NCBI RefSeq assembly: GCF_009674495.1
Contig: NZ_WKJN01000015.1
Location: forward strand, 81,814 to 145,813
Direction of reading: 5' to 3'
DNA length: 64,000 nucleotides
Source: Duganella alba
GTDB taxonomy: Bacteria > Pseudomonadota > Gammaproteobacteria > Burkholderiales > Burkholderiaceae_D
Below, piece after piece: positions 23,057 through 29,917 of this stretch (the stretch's first letter is position 1; every line of letters begins with the position of its first letter). A model generated the notes under the pieces. That model did no database searches. It had not been told where the DNA came from and worked only from the letters and a program-made list of their open reading frames with translations. The translations under genes and the position numbers were made by a program.

Positions 23057-24049
23057 TTAATTGCGCTTGATGGTCGAGCCGCGCAGGATCAGTTGCGGCT
23101 CGATCATGGTGGTGGTCGGCGGCGCCTTGCCGTCGATGGTGGCAATCAGTTTTTCCATGGCGGCTGCGCCCATGCGTTCACTTTGCAGGTCGACCGTGGT
23201 CAGCGCCGGCGACGTGTATAAACCGTATTGAATATTATCGAAGCCGGCCACCGACATATCCTCCGGCAGTTTGAAGCCCAGCGCCTGCGCCGCCTTCATG
23301 AAGCCCAGCGCCATCAGGTCGTTATAGCAGATCAGCGCATCCGGATGTTCGCCGCCCAGCATGATGGCCGAGCATACGCGCTCGCCTTCGGCCGCCGTCG
23401 GCGCGCTGCTTTCGTGGACGATCAGTTCCATGCCATGCGCGGCCAGGCATTCGCGGATGCCGCCCAGGCGCTCTTCGTCGCGGCGCGAACGCGGGAAGCT
23501 CAGGTAGGCGATGCGCTTGTGGCCCAGCGACACCAGGTGGCGCGTCAGCATGTAGGCGCCGCGATGGTCGTCGCTGATCACCCATGGAATCTCCAGGCGG
23601 TTCAGGCGGCCGAAGAACACCAGCGGCTTGCCCAGCTCCGTCATCCAGTCCATTTCCTCTTCCAGCATGCGCGAGAAGACGATCATGCCGTCGACGCGGC
23701 GGCTCAGCGCCTCCAGCAGCGGGCGTTCGCGGCCCGGATTCTCTTCCGTATCGACCAGCAGCAGCGTGTAGCCGTGCGCCTGCGCCACACGGTTAGCGCC
23801 CTTGACGATGCTGGTGAAGTGGGGATTGCTGACGTCCAGCACCGACAGGCCGATGCTCTTGGTGCGGCCGGTGATCATCGACGCCGCCAGCGGGTTGGAA
23901 CGGTAGCCCAGCTTTGCAATCACCTCGGTGATGGTGGCTTCCACCGCGGGCGAGAAACGCTGCGCACCGTTGACGAACTTGGAGACGGTGGCAGTCGAGA
24001 CACCGGCGGCGGCGGCCACGTCACGGATGGTTGCTACGTTTTTTTTCAT
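23057..24049 (-). CDS. LacI-family transcriptional regulator
   Basis: The 330-residue regulator has a LacI helix-turn-helix at the extreme N-terminus (ATIRDVAAAAGVSTATVSKF) with hinge, then a periplasmic-binding-protein fold (SIGLSVLDVSNPHFTSIVKG, GMIVFSRM, PDALICYNDLMALGFM, SVAGFDNIQYGLYTSPALTT). Such proteins repress sugar genes until a sugar ligand binds. It is the third gene of a leftward group, 65 bases after the aldose epimerase and downstream of the uronate-type MFS gene, so a sugar or uronic acid is the likely ligand. Its stop abuts the stop of the convergent dehydrogenase gene with no spacer. Confidence 0.92.
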   Translation of the reverse strand: MKKNVATIRDVAAAAGVSTATVSKFVNGAQRFSPAVEATITEVIAKLGYRSNPLAASMITGRTKSIGLSVLDVSNPHFTSIVKGANRVAQAHGYTLLLVDTEENPGRERPLLEALSRRVDGMIVFSRMLEEEMDWMTELGKPLVFFGRLNRLEIPWVISDDHRGAYMLTRHLVSLGHKRIAYLSFPRSRRDEERLGGIRECLAAHGMELIVHESSAPTAAEGERVCSAIMLGGEHPDALICYNDLMALGFMKAAQALGFKLPEDMSVAGFDNIQYGLYTSPALTTVDLQSERMGAAAMEKLIATIDGKAPPTTTMIEPQLILRGSTIKRN

Positions 24050-24114
24050 GTTCAGACTGTCGGAAAGCGTGGCGGCTGCTGCGCCGAAGCGACAATCTTA
24101 GCATGACGGCATGT

Positions 24115-25209
24115 TTAGTCCGTCATAAAGCGGTAGCTGGTCTGCGAACGGAAGACCTGGCCCGGACGCAGCGCGGTGCTGGGGAAGCTGGCGTGGTTCG
24201 GACTGTCCGGGAAATGCTGGGTTTCGAAGGCAAACGCGCCGAAGCGCTGATAGGCCACGCCTTCGCTGCCGATCTCCTTGCCGTCAAAGCCGTTGACCGT
24301 GTACAGCTGCACCGAAGGCTCGCTGGTGCTGACCACCAGCTTGCGGCCGGCCGCGATGATGGTGGCCACGGGCGCATAGGCGCCAACCGGCTTGGCCAGC
24401 ACCAGGCTGTGGTCATAGCCGCCGGTCACGCTGTCCAGCCGCGCGCTGACGCTGGCGGCGCGGCGAAAGTCGAACGGCGTGCCCGCCACGTCCAGCAGCG
24501 CGCCGGTCGGGATGCGCAGCGCGTCGGTTTCCAGGTACCGGTCGGCGGCGATCTGGAAGCGATGATCCCGCAGCGTATTGGCGGCGGCGCCGGCCAGGTT
24601 CAGATACACGTGATTGGTCAGGTTGAGCACCGTTGGCGCGCTGCTCGTGGCCTGGTACTCGATGCGGAATTCGTCGCGCTTGCGCAGCAGGCGGTAGGTC
24701 ACGGTGATGTCCAGCGCACCGGCGAAGCCCTGGTCGCCGTCGGCACTGTGCAGGCGGTAGATGGAGCCGATCGATTCCCTGTCGGCGAAATCCTGGCGCT
24801 GCCACACACGCTTGTCGTAGGGATCGGGATCGCCGTGGATGGCCATGCCCTTGCTGTTGGCGGGCAGCTGCACGGTCTTGCCGTCCAGCGTGTAGCGCGC
24901 GTTGGCGATGCGGCCGGCGTAGCGGCCGATCACGGCGCCGTAGCGGCCGCGCGTGCGCTCGAACGCCGCCAGGTCGGGCAGGCTGAGAATGACGTTGGTG
25001 CGCTTGCCTTGCTTGTCCGCGACGTCGGCCGCCACCAGCGTGGCGCCGTAATCAATATAGGCCAGCCGCATGCCGCGCGCATTTTCAAGCACGACTTTCT
25101 CGACCGGCTGGCCGGCCTGGGTGACGCCATACGCCTCCGTGCGGATGCCGCCGGCGGCACTCGCATGGACGCAGGCCGCGAGCAGCGCGGCGGTCAGGGC
25201 CGCGCGCAT
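24115..25209 (-). CDS. galM: exported aldose 1-epimerase (mutarotase)
   Basis: I choose ATG 25209, which overlaps the MFS stop (TGATG) and gives a signal peptide (MRAALTAALLAACVHASA) and 364 residues. Mutarotase motifs are present: NARYTLDGKTVQLPAN, KGMAIHGDPDPYDKRVW with the first catalytic His, LNLTNHVYLNLAG with the second, and FAFETQHFPDSPNH with the catalytic Glu. It interconverts alpha and beta anomers of free sugars such as galactose. Export is a notable feature: it places the activity in the periplasm, where GH35 would release beta-galactose. Co-transcription with a sugar-type MFS and a LacI gene is likely. Confidence 0.9.
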   Translation of the reverse strand: MRAALTAALLAACVHASAAGGIRTEAYGVTQAGQPVEKVVLENARGMRLAYIDYGATLVAADVADKQGKRTNVILSLPDLAAFERTRGRYGAVIGRYAGRIANARYTLDGKTVQLPANSKGMAIHGDPDPYDKRVWQRQDFADRESIGSIYRLHSADGDQGFAGALDITVTYRLLRKRDEFRIEYQATSSAPTVLNLTNHVYLNLAGAAANTLRDHRFQIAADRYLETDALRIPTGALLDVAGTPFDFRRAASVSARLDSVTGGYDHSLVLAKPVGAYAPVATIIAAGRKLVVSTSEPSVQLYTVNGFDGKEIGSEGVAYQRFGAFAFETQHFPDSPNHASFPSTALRPGQVFRSQTSYRFMTD

Positions 25210-26612
25210 CACAGGTCGGTGATTTCCTTGTGGCGCGGGACCAGCGCCTTCATCACGCTCCACGCCACCAGGTAAGCCACGGCGCAAATGCCGAACATGA
25301 TCATGTAGCCGGTGTGGATGTCGTTCACCTGCTTGTAGTAGTCGAACACCCAGCCACCCAGCTTGGTCAGCGCCACGCCGCCGATGCCGCCGGCCATGCC
25401 GCCGATGCCGATCACCGAAGCCACCGATTTTTGCGGGAACATGTCGGACACGGTGGTGAAGATATTCGCCGACCAGGCCTGGTGCGCCGACGCGCCGACG
25501 CCGATCAGCAGCACCGGAATCCAGTAGCTGATCGCGCCCAGCGGCTGCGCCAGCAGCACCACCAGCGGGAAGAAGGCGATCATCAGCATGGCTTTCATGC
25601 GGCCGTCATACGGCGCATAACCGCGCGCCATGAAGTAGCTCGGGAACCAGCCGCCGCCGATCGAACCGACCATGGTCATGCTGTACAGCACGGCCAGCGG
25701 GATGACGATGGCCTCGCCCTTCATGCCGTATTGCGCCGACAGATAGGTCGGCAGCCAGAACAGGAAGAACCACCACACGCCATCGGTCATGAACTTGCCG
25801 AAGGCGAAGGCCCAGGTCTGGCGATACTTCAGCAGCTGGAACCAGGAGACTTTCTTGGCGGCGGCGATCGACGCTTCTTCCGTGGTTTCCACCGGCGCGA
25901 TGGTGTCGCTGCGGATGTAGGCCAGTTCGACGGCCGACAGGCGCTTCTGCTGCTCCGGCTTCTCGTACAGCCACAGCCACACGCTCATCCAGATGAAGCC
26001 CAGCATGCCGATCATGACGAAGGCCGCCTGCCAGCCCCACACGGCCGCGATCAGCGGCACCGAGATCGGCGCCAGGATCGCGCCGACGTTGGCGCCCGAG
26101 TTGAAGATGCCGGTGGCGAAAGAGCGTTCCTTCTTCGGGAAGTATTCAGCGGTGGCCTTGATCGCGGCCGGGAAATTGCCCGCCTCGCCGACCGCCAGCA
26201 CCGCGCGCGAAATCATGAAGCCGGCAATGGACGGCACGGCAACCACGCCGAACACACCCAGCACCGCCACCGTCACGTTGCCGATCGGCACCGAGAAGGC
26301 GTGCAGCAACGCGCCCAGCGACCACACGGTGATCGCCACCACGTAGGCGGCCTTGGTGCCGATCTTGTCGACCACGCGGCCGGCAAACAGCATCGAGATG
26401 GCGTAGACGAACTGGAAGGCGGCGGCGATGTTGGCGTAGTCGGTATTGCTCCAGCCAAACTCGGTCGATAAGGAAGGGGCCAGCAGGCTCAATACCTGGC
26501 GGTCCAGGTAATTGACGGTGGTGGCAAAAAACAACAGGGCGCAGATGGTCCAACGGTATTTACCGACGGATTGCGCCACCGCTTGCGCATTGACAGGCTC
26601 GCTCAGGTTCAT
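25209..26612 (-). CDS. MFS transporter, anion:cation symporter type (hexuronate/ExuT-like)
   Basis: The likely start is ATG 26612 (MNLSEPVNAQ), giving 467 residues and 12 membrane segments. Family features are FFATTVNYLDRQVLSLLAP in the first helix, SRAVLAVGEAGNFPAAIKAT, SFATGIFNSGANVGAILAP and the GIGGMAGGIGGVAL motif late in the protein. This pattern is that of the ACS subfamily, which includes hexuronate, galactarate and related sugar-acid symporters. It leads the group MFS-galM-lacI. The specificity inside the subfamily cannot be set from sequence; hexuronate fits the GH105-like and DUF2264 enzymes nearby. Confidence 0.88.
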   Translation of the reverse strand: MNLSEPVNAQAVAQSVGKYRWTICALLFFATTVNYLDRQVLSLLAPSLSTEFGWSNTDYANIAAAFQFVYAISMLFAGRVVDKIGTKAAYVVAITVWSLGALLHAFSVPIGNVTVAVLGVFGVVAVPSIAGFMISRAVLAVGEAGNFPAAIKATAEYFPKKERSFATGIFNSGANVGAILAPISVPLIAAVWGWQAAFVMIGMLGFIWMSVWLWLYEKPEQQKRLSAVELAYIRSDTIAPVETTEEASIAAAKKVSWFQLLKYRQTWAFAFGKFMTDGVWWFFLFWLPTYLSAQYGMKGEAIVIPLAVLYSMTMVGSIGGGWFPSYFMARGYAPYDGRMKAMLMIAFFPLVVLLAQPLGAISYWIPVLLIGVGASAHQAWSANIFTTVSDMFPQKSVASVIGIGGMAGGIGGVALTKLGGWVFDYYKQVNDIHTGYMIMFGICAVAYLVAWSVMKALVPRHKEITDL

Positions 26613-26678
26613 GGCATCACTTATTTTATGTTTATGGTGATGATCTCTCGGTCTCCACGAGATCACCTTTAGTCGTAT

Positions 26679-26749
26679 GTCATCGTACAACTACTTAGAA
26701 CCCGAGGCAAGCGGAAAGATGGGCTTGCCGTCGATTGTTGTACGATGAC
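26679..26749. promoter_or_regulatory. paired 13-bp inverted repeats, candidate operators upstream of the uronate MFS gene
   Basis: GTCATCGTACAAC at 26679-26691 and its exact reverse complement GTTGTACGATGAC at 26737-26749 are 45 bases apart in the 137-base region upstream of the MFS start. Each copy contains TNGTACNA-like cores often seen at GntR/FCD regulator sites rather than LacI-type CG-centred dyads. A shorter 7-bp stem lies at 26641-26647/26659-26665. Two facing sites could allow looping repression. Confidence 0.5.
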
Positions 26750-28024
26750 TTAGCGGGTTTTCACCATGAACAGCGCCACCAGACTGATGACCGCGGCCAC
26801 CGACAGGTAGTAGCCGACGTACTGCAAGCCGTGGTTGGTCGCCAGCCAGGTGGCGGCATACGGCGCCAGCGAGGCGCCCAGGATGCCGGCCAGGTTGAAG
26901 GTCAGCGACGAACCGGTGTAGCGCACCTCGGCCGGGAACAGTTCCGACAGCATGGTGCCCAGCGGACCGTAAGTCAGCCCCATCAGGCCCAGACCCAGCG
27001 ACAGGAAGATGGTCACCTCGGTCGGATCGCCCGAACCGAACATCGGCCCCAGCACCAGGCCGAACACGGCAATCGCGGCCGAGACCCAGATCAGCGTCGA
27101 ACGGCGGCCCTTGCGGTCGGCCCACACGGCCGAGAACGGAATCGTGAGCGCAAAGAACAGCACGGCGAACAATTGCAGGATCAGGAAATTCTGGCGCGTG
27201 AACTTCAGCGCGCTGGTGCCCCAGCTCAACGCGAACACCGTCATCAGGTAGAACAGCACGAAGGTGCACAGCGCGATCAATGTGCCCAGCACCAGCACGC
27301 GGCGGTGGTCGCGCCACACGGTCAGCACCGGCACCTTGACGCGCTCGTTTTTGTCCAGCACCTTCTGGAAGTCCGGCGTTTCATGGATCTTCAGGCGGAT
27401 GTACAGGCCGACGATCACCAGCAGCGAGCTGGCCAGGAAAGGAATGCGCCAGCCATAGCTGAAGAACTCGGCGTCGCTGAGCACCTGGCTCAACAGCAGG
27501 AAGATACCGCCCGACAGGAAGAAGCCGATCGGCGCGCCCAGCTGCGGGAACATGCCGTACCAGGCGCGCTTGCCCGGCGGCGCGTTCTCGGTGGCCAGCA
27601 GCACCGCGCCGCCCCACTCGCCGCCCAGGCCCAGGCCCTGGCCGAAGCGGCACAGCGCCAGCAGGGCCGGCGCCAGGGTGCCGATGGTGGCGTAGGTCGG
27701 CAGCAGGCCGATCACCACGGTGGACACGCCCATGGTCAGCAGCGCCGCCACCAGCGTCGCCTTGCGGCCGATGCGGTCGCCGAAGTGGCCGAACACGGCC
27801 GAGCCTACCGGACGGGCAAAAAAGGCGATGGCGAAGGTGGCCAGGGATTGCAGCGTGGCGGCGGCGGGATCGCCGGCCGGGAAGAACAGCTTGGGGAACA
27901 CCAGCACGGCAGCGGTGGCGTAGATGTAGAAATCGAAGAACTCAATCGTGGTGCCGATCAGACTGGCAAACAACACGGTGGCCGGCGAATTGCCCTTCGT
28001 CGCTCCCTGGTGAGGCTGGCTCAT
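26750..28024 (-). CDS. MFS transporter, metabolite:H+ symporter family (MHS)
   Basis: The 424-residue transporter has 12 predicted membrane segments and the MHS signature: IGTTIEFFDFYIYATAAVLV in helix 1, ARPVGSAVFGHFGDRIGRKA between helices 2 and 3, and GQGLGLGGEWGGAVLLATE in helix 4. MHS members move dicarboxylates, shikimate, ketoglutarate or betaines with protons. The substrate is unknown. The SD (AGGAG, minus strand of 28033-28037) lies in one arm of an 11-bp hairpin, which may control expression. Its stop is just downstream of the operator-like repeats of the next gene. Confidence 0.9.
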   Translation of the reverse strand: MSQPHQGATKGNSPATVLFASLIGTTIEFFDFYIYATAAVLVFPKLFFPAGDPAAATLQSLATFAIAFFARPVGSAVFGHFGDRIGRKATLVAALLTMGVSTVVIGLLPTYATIGTLAPALLALCRFGQGLGLGGEWGGAVLLATENAPPGKRAWYGMFPQLGAPIGFFLSGGIFLLLSQVLSDAEFFSYGWRIPFLASSLLVIVGLYIRLKIHETPDFQKVLDKNERVKVPVLTVWRDHRRVLVLGTLIALCTFVLFYLMTVFALSWGTSALKFTRQNFLILQLFAVLFFALTIPFSAVWADRKGRRSTLIWVSAAIAVFGLVLGPMFGSGDPTEVTIFLSLGLGLMGLTYGPLGTMLSELFPAEVRYTGSSLTFNLAGILGASLAPYAATWLATNHGLQYVGYYLSVAAVISLVALFMVKTR

Positions 28025-28033
28025 GCTTGACGC

Positions 28034-28079
28034 TCCTGCAATGTGGTGTGCGGGCCATCATACACAGGACATTGCAGGA
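28034..28079 (-). promoter_or_regulatory. 11-bp hairpin that buries the Shine-Dalgarno of the MHS transporter gene
   Basis: TCCTGCAATGT at 28034-28044 pairs exactly with ACATTGCAGGA at 28069-28079, loop 24, with four further inner pairs (28047-28050 with 28063-28066) after a two-base mismatch. In the mRNA the 3' arm contains the AGGAG placed 8 nt before the ATG. It may be a simple intergenic terminator after the thioredoxin gene (no U tract follows) or a translation switch. Confidence 0.45.
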
Positions 28080-28092
28080 TTGCCAAGCCTGG

Positions 28093-28413
28093 TCAGGGGT
28101 CGATTTGCGCAAAGCCAACCGATAGGTCATCGGCGCGTAGCGGCCGCACCACGCGCGCCTTTTCCTCGCCGTCCAGCAGGAAGATAAAGGTCGGCCACAG
28201 CTTGACGCGGAACGAGCGCCCCAGCGGCCGGCCGGGACCGTCCTCGACCTTGTAGTGGCGCACGCTCTCGTTGCCGGCAAACGCCTGTTGCAGCGGCGCT
28301 TGCGCGGCCATGCAGTGGCCGCACCAGTTGGCGCCGAACTCCAGCAGCACCGCGCCCTGGGTGGCGTCGATCTCGGCGCGCTGCGGCGCCTCGGGGATGT
28401 ATTGTGTCTTCAT
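28093..28413 (-). CDS. thioredoxin-family protein
   Basis: This 106-residue thioredoxin fold has the redox motif W-C-G-H-C in LLEFGANWCGHCMAAQ and the cis-Pro strand VKLWPTFIFLLDG. There is no signal peptide, so it is cytoplasmic. The CGHC pair is the disulfide-isomerase-type variant of the usual CGPC. The ATG overlaps the stop of the ChaN-like lipoprotein gene by 4 bases, so they are coupled. Its substrate is unknown. Confidence 0.88.
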   Translation of the reverse strand: MKTQYIPEAPQRAEIDATQGAVLLEFGANWCGHCMAAQAPLQQAFAGNESVRHYKVEDGPGRPLGRSFRVKLWPTFIFLLDGEEKARVVRPLRADDLSVGFAQIDP

Positions 28414-29264
28414 TTACCCTTTTTCAGTTGTTTGCACGGGTCGTCTCGTTGCTGCGGCGCCAGCGTCTGGATGCTGTCGTAGCGCCCGCCGTTGTCACGG
28501 CTTTCCACAAAGCCCACGCTGCGCATGGTCAGCGCCGGCGCCACCTGCTTGAGCCAGTAGCCGACGCCGATATCCTTGCGCACGTGGCCGTTGCCGGCAA
28601 TCAGCACCACATCCTTCGGCTGCTGGTCGCGGATGATCTTGGCCATCCAGATATCGCGCGACATTTGGGCGTCGATCATGCCGCCTACCATCATCTCCGG
28701 CAGCATATTGCAATGGCCGGTGACGATTTCCTGCTGCTGCGCGTTGCGGACCGCCGCCGGCACCGGCGCGTCCAGCTTGTAATCCTTGATGCTTTGCGGA
28801 TCGAACGTGGCCTTGACGCCGTCGCGCACCACGCGCGACGCATCGGCGCGCGACAGATTGCCCGCCACCAGCGGCAGGTGATAGGTCAGCGCCAGCTGGA
28901 TCACAGGATAATACAATTGCCAATCCCAGCGCGCACCGGCCACCACCTGGATCACGCACTGGGCGTCGGCGCAGCCTTTTTGCGCCTTGTCGACCAGATC
29001 CTGGTCCTCGCGGTCGAACTGCTCCATGACGATGGCCGGCCGCCAGCCCGCCTCCACCCGCTGCCGCAGCAGCTCGTAGCGCAGCTTGTGGCCCTGGACG
29101 TTGTCATGCACCTCGCCCAGCAGCAGCACCTGCGGATTCTTGGCTTCCAGCAAGTCCGCCGCCGGCGCGCTGGCCGGCTTGCCGCCGCTGGCGCAGCCTG
29201 CCAACAACACCGCCGCCGGCAGCGCCAAAGTCAATTGTGTTCTGGCCTTATATGTAGAAATCAT
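28410..29264 (-). CDS. ChaN-family (DUF399) lipoprotein
   Basis: The start at ATG 29264 gives 284 residues with a lipobox L-A-G-C (Cys24). The ChaN/EreA-like fold shows NPQVLLLGEVHDNVQGHKLR, AIVMEQFDREDQDLV and DVVLIAGNGHVRKDIGVGYW, including the GEVHDN motif and the terminal GHVR His thought to contact haem or metal. ChaN proteins of Campylobacter bind haem and take part in iron uptake; the role here is unproven. The downstream thioredoxin gene overlaps it. The 256 bases upstream, shared with the divergent PEP-CTERM gene, hold no gene. Confidence 0.86.
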   Translation of the reverse strand: MISTYKARTQLTLALPAAVLLAGCASGGKPASAPAADLLEAKNPQVLLLGEVHDNVQGHKLRYELLRQRVEAGWRPAIVMEQFDREDQDLVDKAQKGCADAQCVIQVVAGARWDWQLYYPVIQLALTYHLPLVAGNLSRADASRVVRDGVKATFDPQSIKDYKLDAPVPAAVRNAQQQEIVTGHCNMLPEMMVGGMIDAQMSRDIWMAKIIRDQQPKDVVLIAGNGHVRKDIGVGYWLKQVAPALTMRSVGFVESRDNGGRYDSIQTLAPQQRDDPCKQLKKGK

Positions 29265-29520
29265 CTGATGAACGCCTGTATGCTTCAAAATTATTTGTTG
29301 AAAAAGTGACATTCCTCTGCGCCACAGGCAAACGGCCGGCGGGTGTTGTTGCGACGCAAAATTACGTTGTACCAAAAGAAAAAGTGATGGCAATTTATTA
29401 TGGGCCATGGTTTAATAGCAGAACGGTAGCAACTATTAATTCCGCCGTCCGCAATTTTACAGTTTATGCATTAGTTCGACCTTAACTTCCTGTTGATGCA
29501 GCAACGTCAGGAGTGTCATC

Positions 29521-29868
29521 GTGAAAGTACTGTCCTTGATCTCGACTGCTTTACTAGCTTTAAGCCTTGCCGGCGCCGTACAGGCTCAGCCTGCCGCACC
29601 GGAAACTAGCAATAGTGCACCTGCAACAATCGTCCTGGCTCATTGCGAGTCCAGCGACACTGCGCCGTGCAGCACCGACGTCGCGGTCGACAGGAACGGC
29701 GACATCGATCCACACACCCTGCCGCCCGCCGACCCGAAACAGCGCCCGCAAAACGATCCGGCCACGCCGGTGCCGGAACCGCACACCTTCGTCATGCTGA
29801 TGCTGGGTCTGTTGGTGTTGGGCGTGGTCTCGCGCCGCCGCCAGTCGACCGACAAGTTTGACGACTAG
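29521..29868 (+). CDS. small PEP-CTERM protein
   Basis: The 115-residue protein starts at GTG 29521 after an SD-like CAGGAG. It has a signal peptide (cut near VQAQ/PA) and a short Pro/Asp-rich middle with two Cys nine apart (HCESSDTAPCST). The C-terminal sorting signal is PVPEPHTFVMLMLGLLVLGV, then RRR, which is the PEP-CTERM pattern recognised by exosortase. Such proteins are sorted to the envelope of EPS-producing Gram-negatives. A 7-bp terminator follows directly. Confidence 0.82.
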   Translation: MKVLSLISTALLALSLAGAVQAQPAAPETSNSAPATIVLAHCESSDTAPCSTDVAVDRNGDIDPHTLPPADPKQRPQNDPATPVPEPHTFVMLMLGLLVLGVVSRRRQSTDKFDD

Positions 29869-29890
29869 GCGCCGCACCGCCCCATGAAAC

Positions 29891-29914
29891 ATCCCGCTGC
29901 GTGCGGGATTTTTT
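29891..29914 (+). terminator. rho-independent terminator after the PEP-CTERM gene
   Basis: ATCCCGC (29891-29897), loop TGCGT, GCGGGAT (29903-29909), then a run of T to 29914. It ends the plus-strand gene and lies just outside the stop of the convergent histidine kinase. Confidence 0.85.
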
Positions 29915-29917
29915 ACG

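Noticed and set aside
24031..26471. Plus-strand open frames opposite galM and the MFS gene
   Set aside because: The minus-strand genes have signal, membrane and active-site features; the plus frames have none.
29265..29520. Possible riboswitch between the ChaN-like and PEP-CTERM genes
   Set aside because: I could not find a recognised aptamer core; only an AT-rich divergent promoter region is supported.
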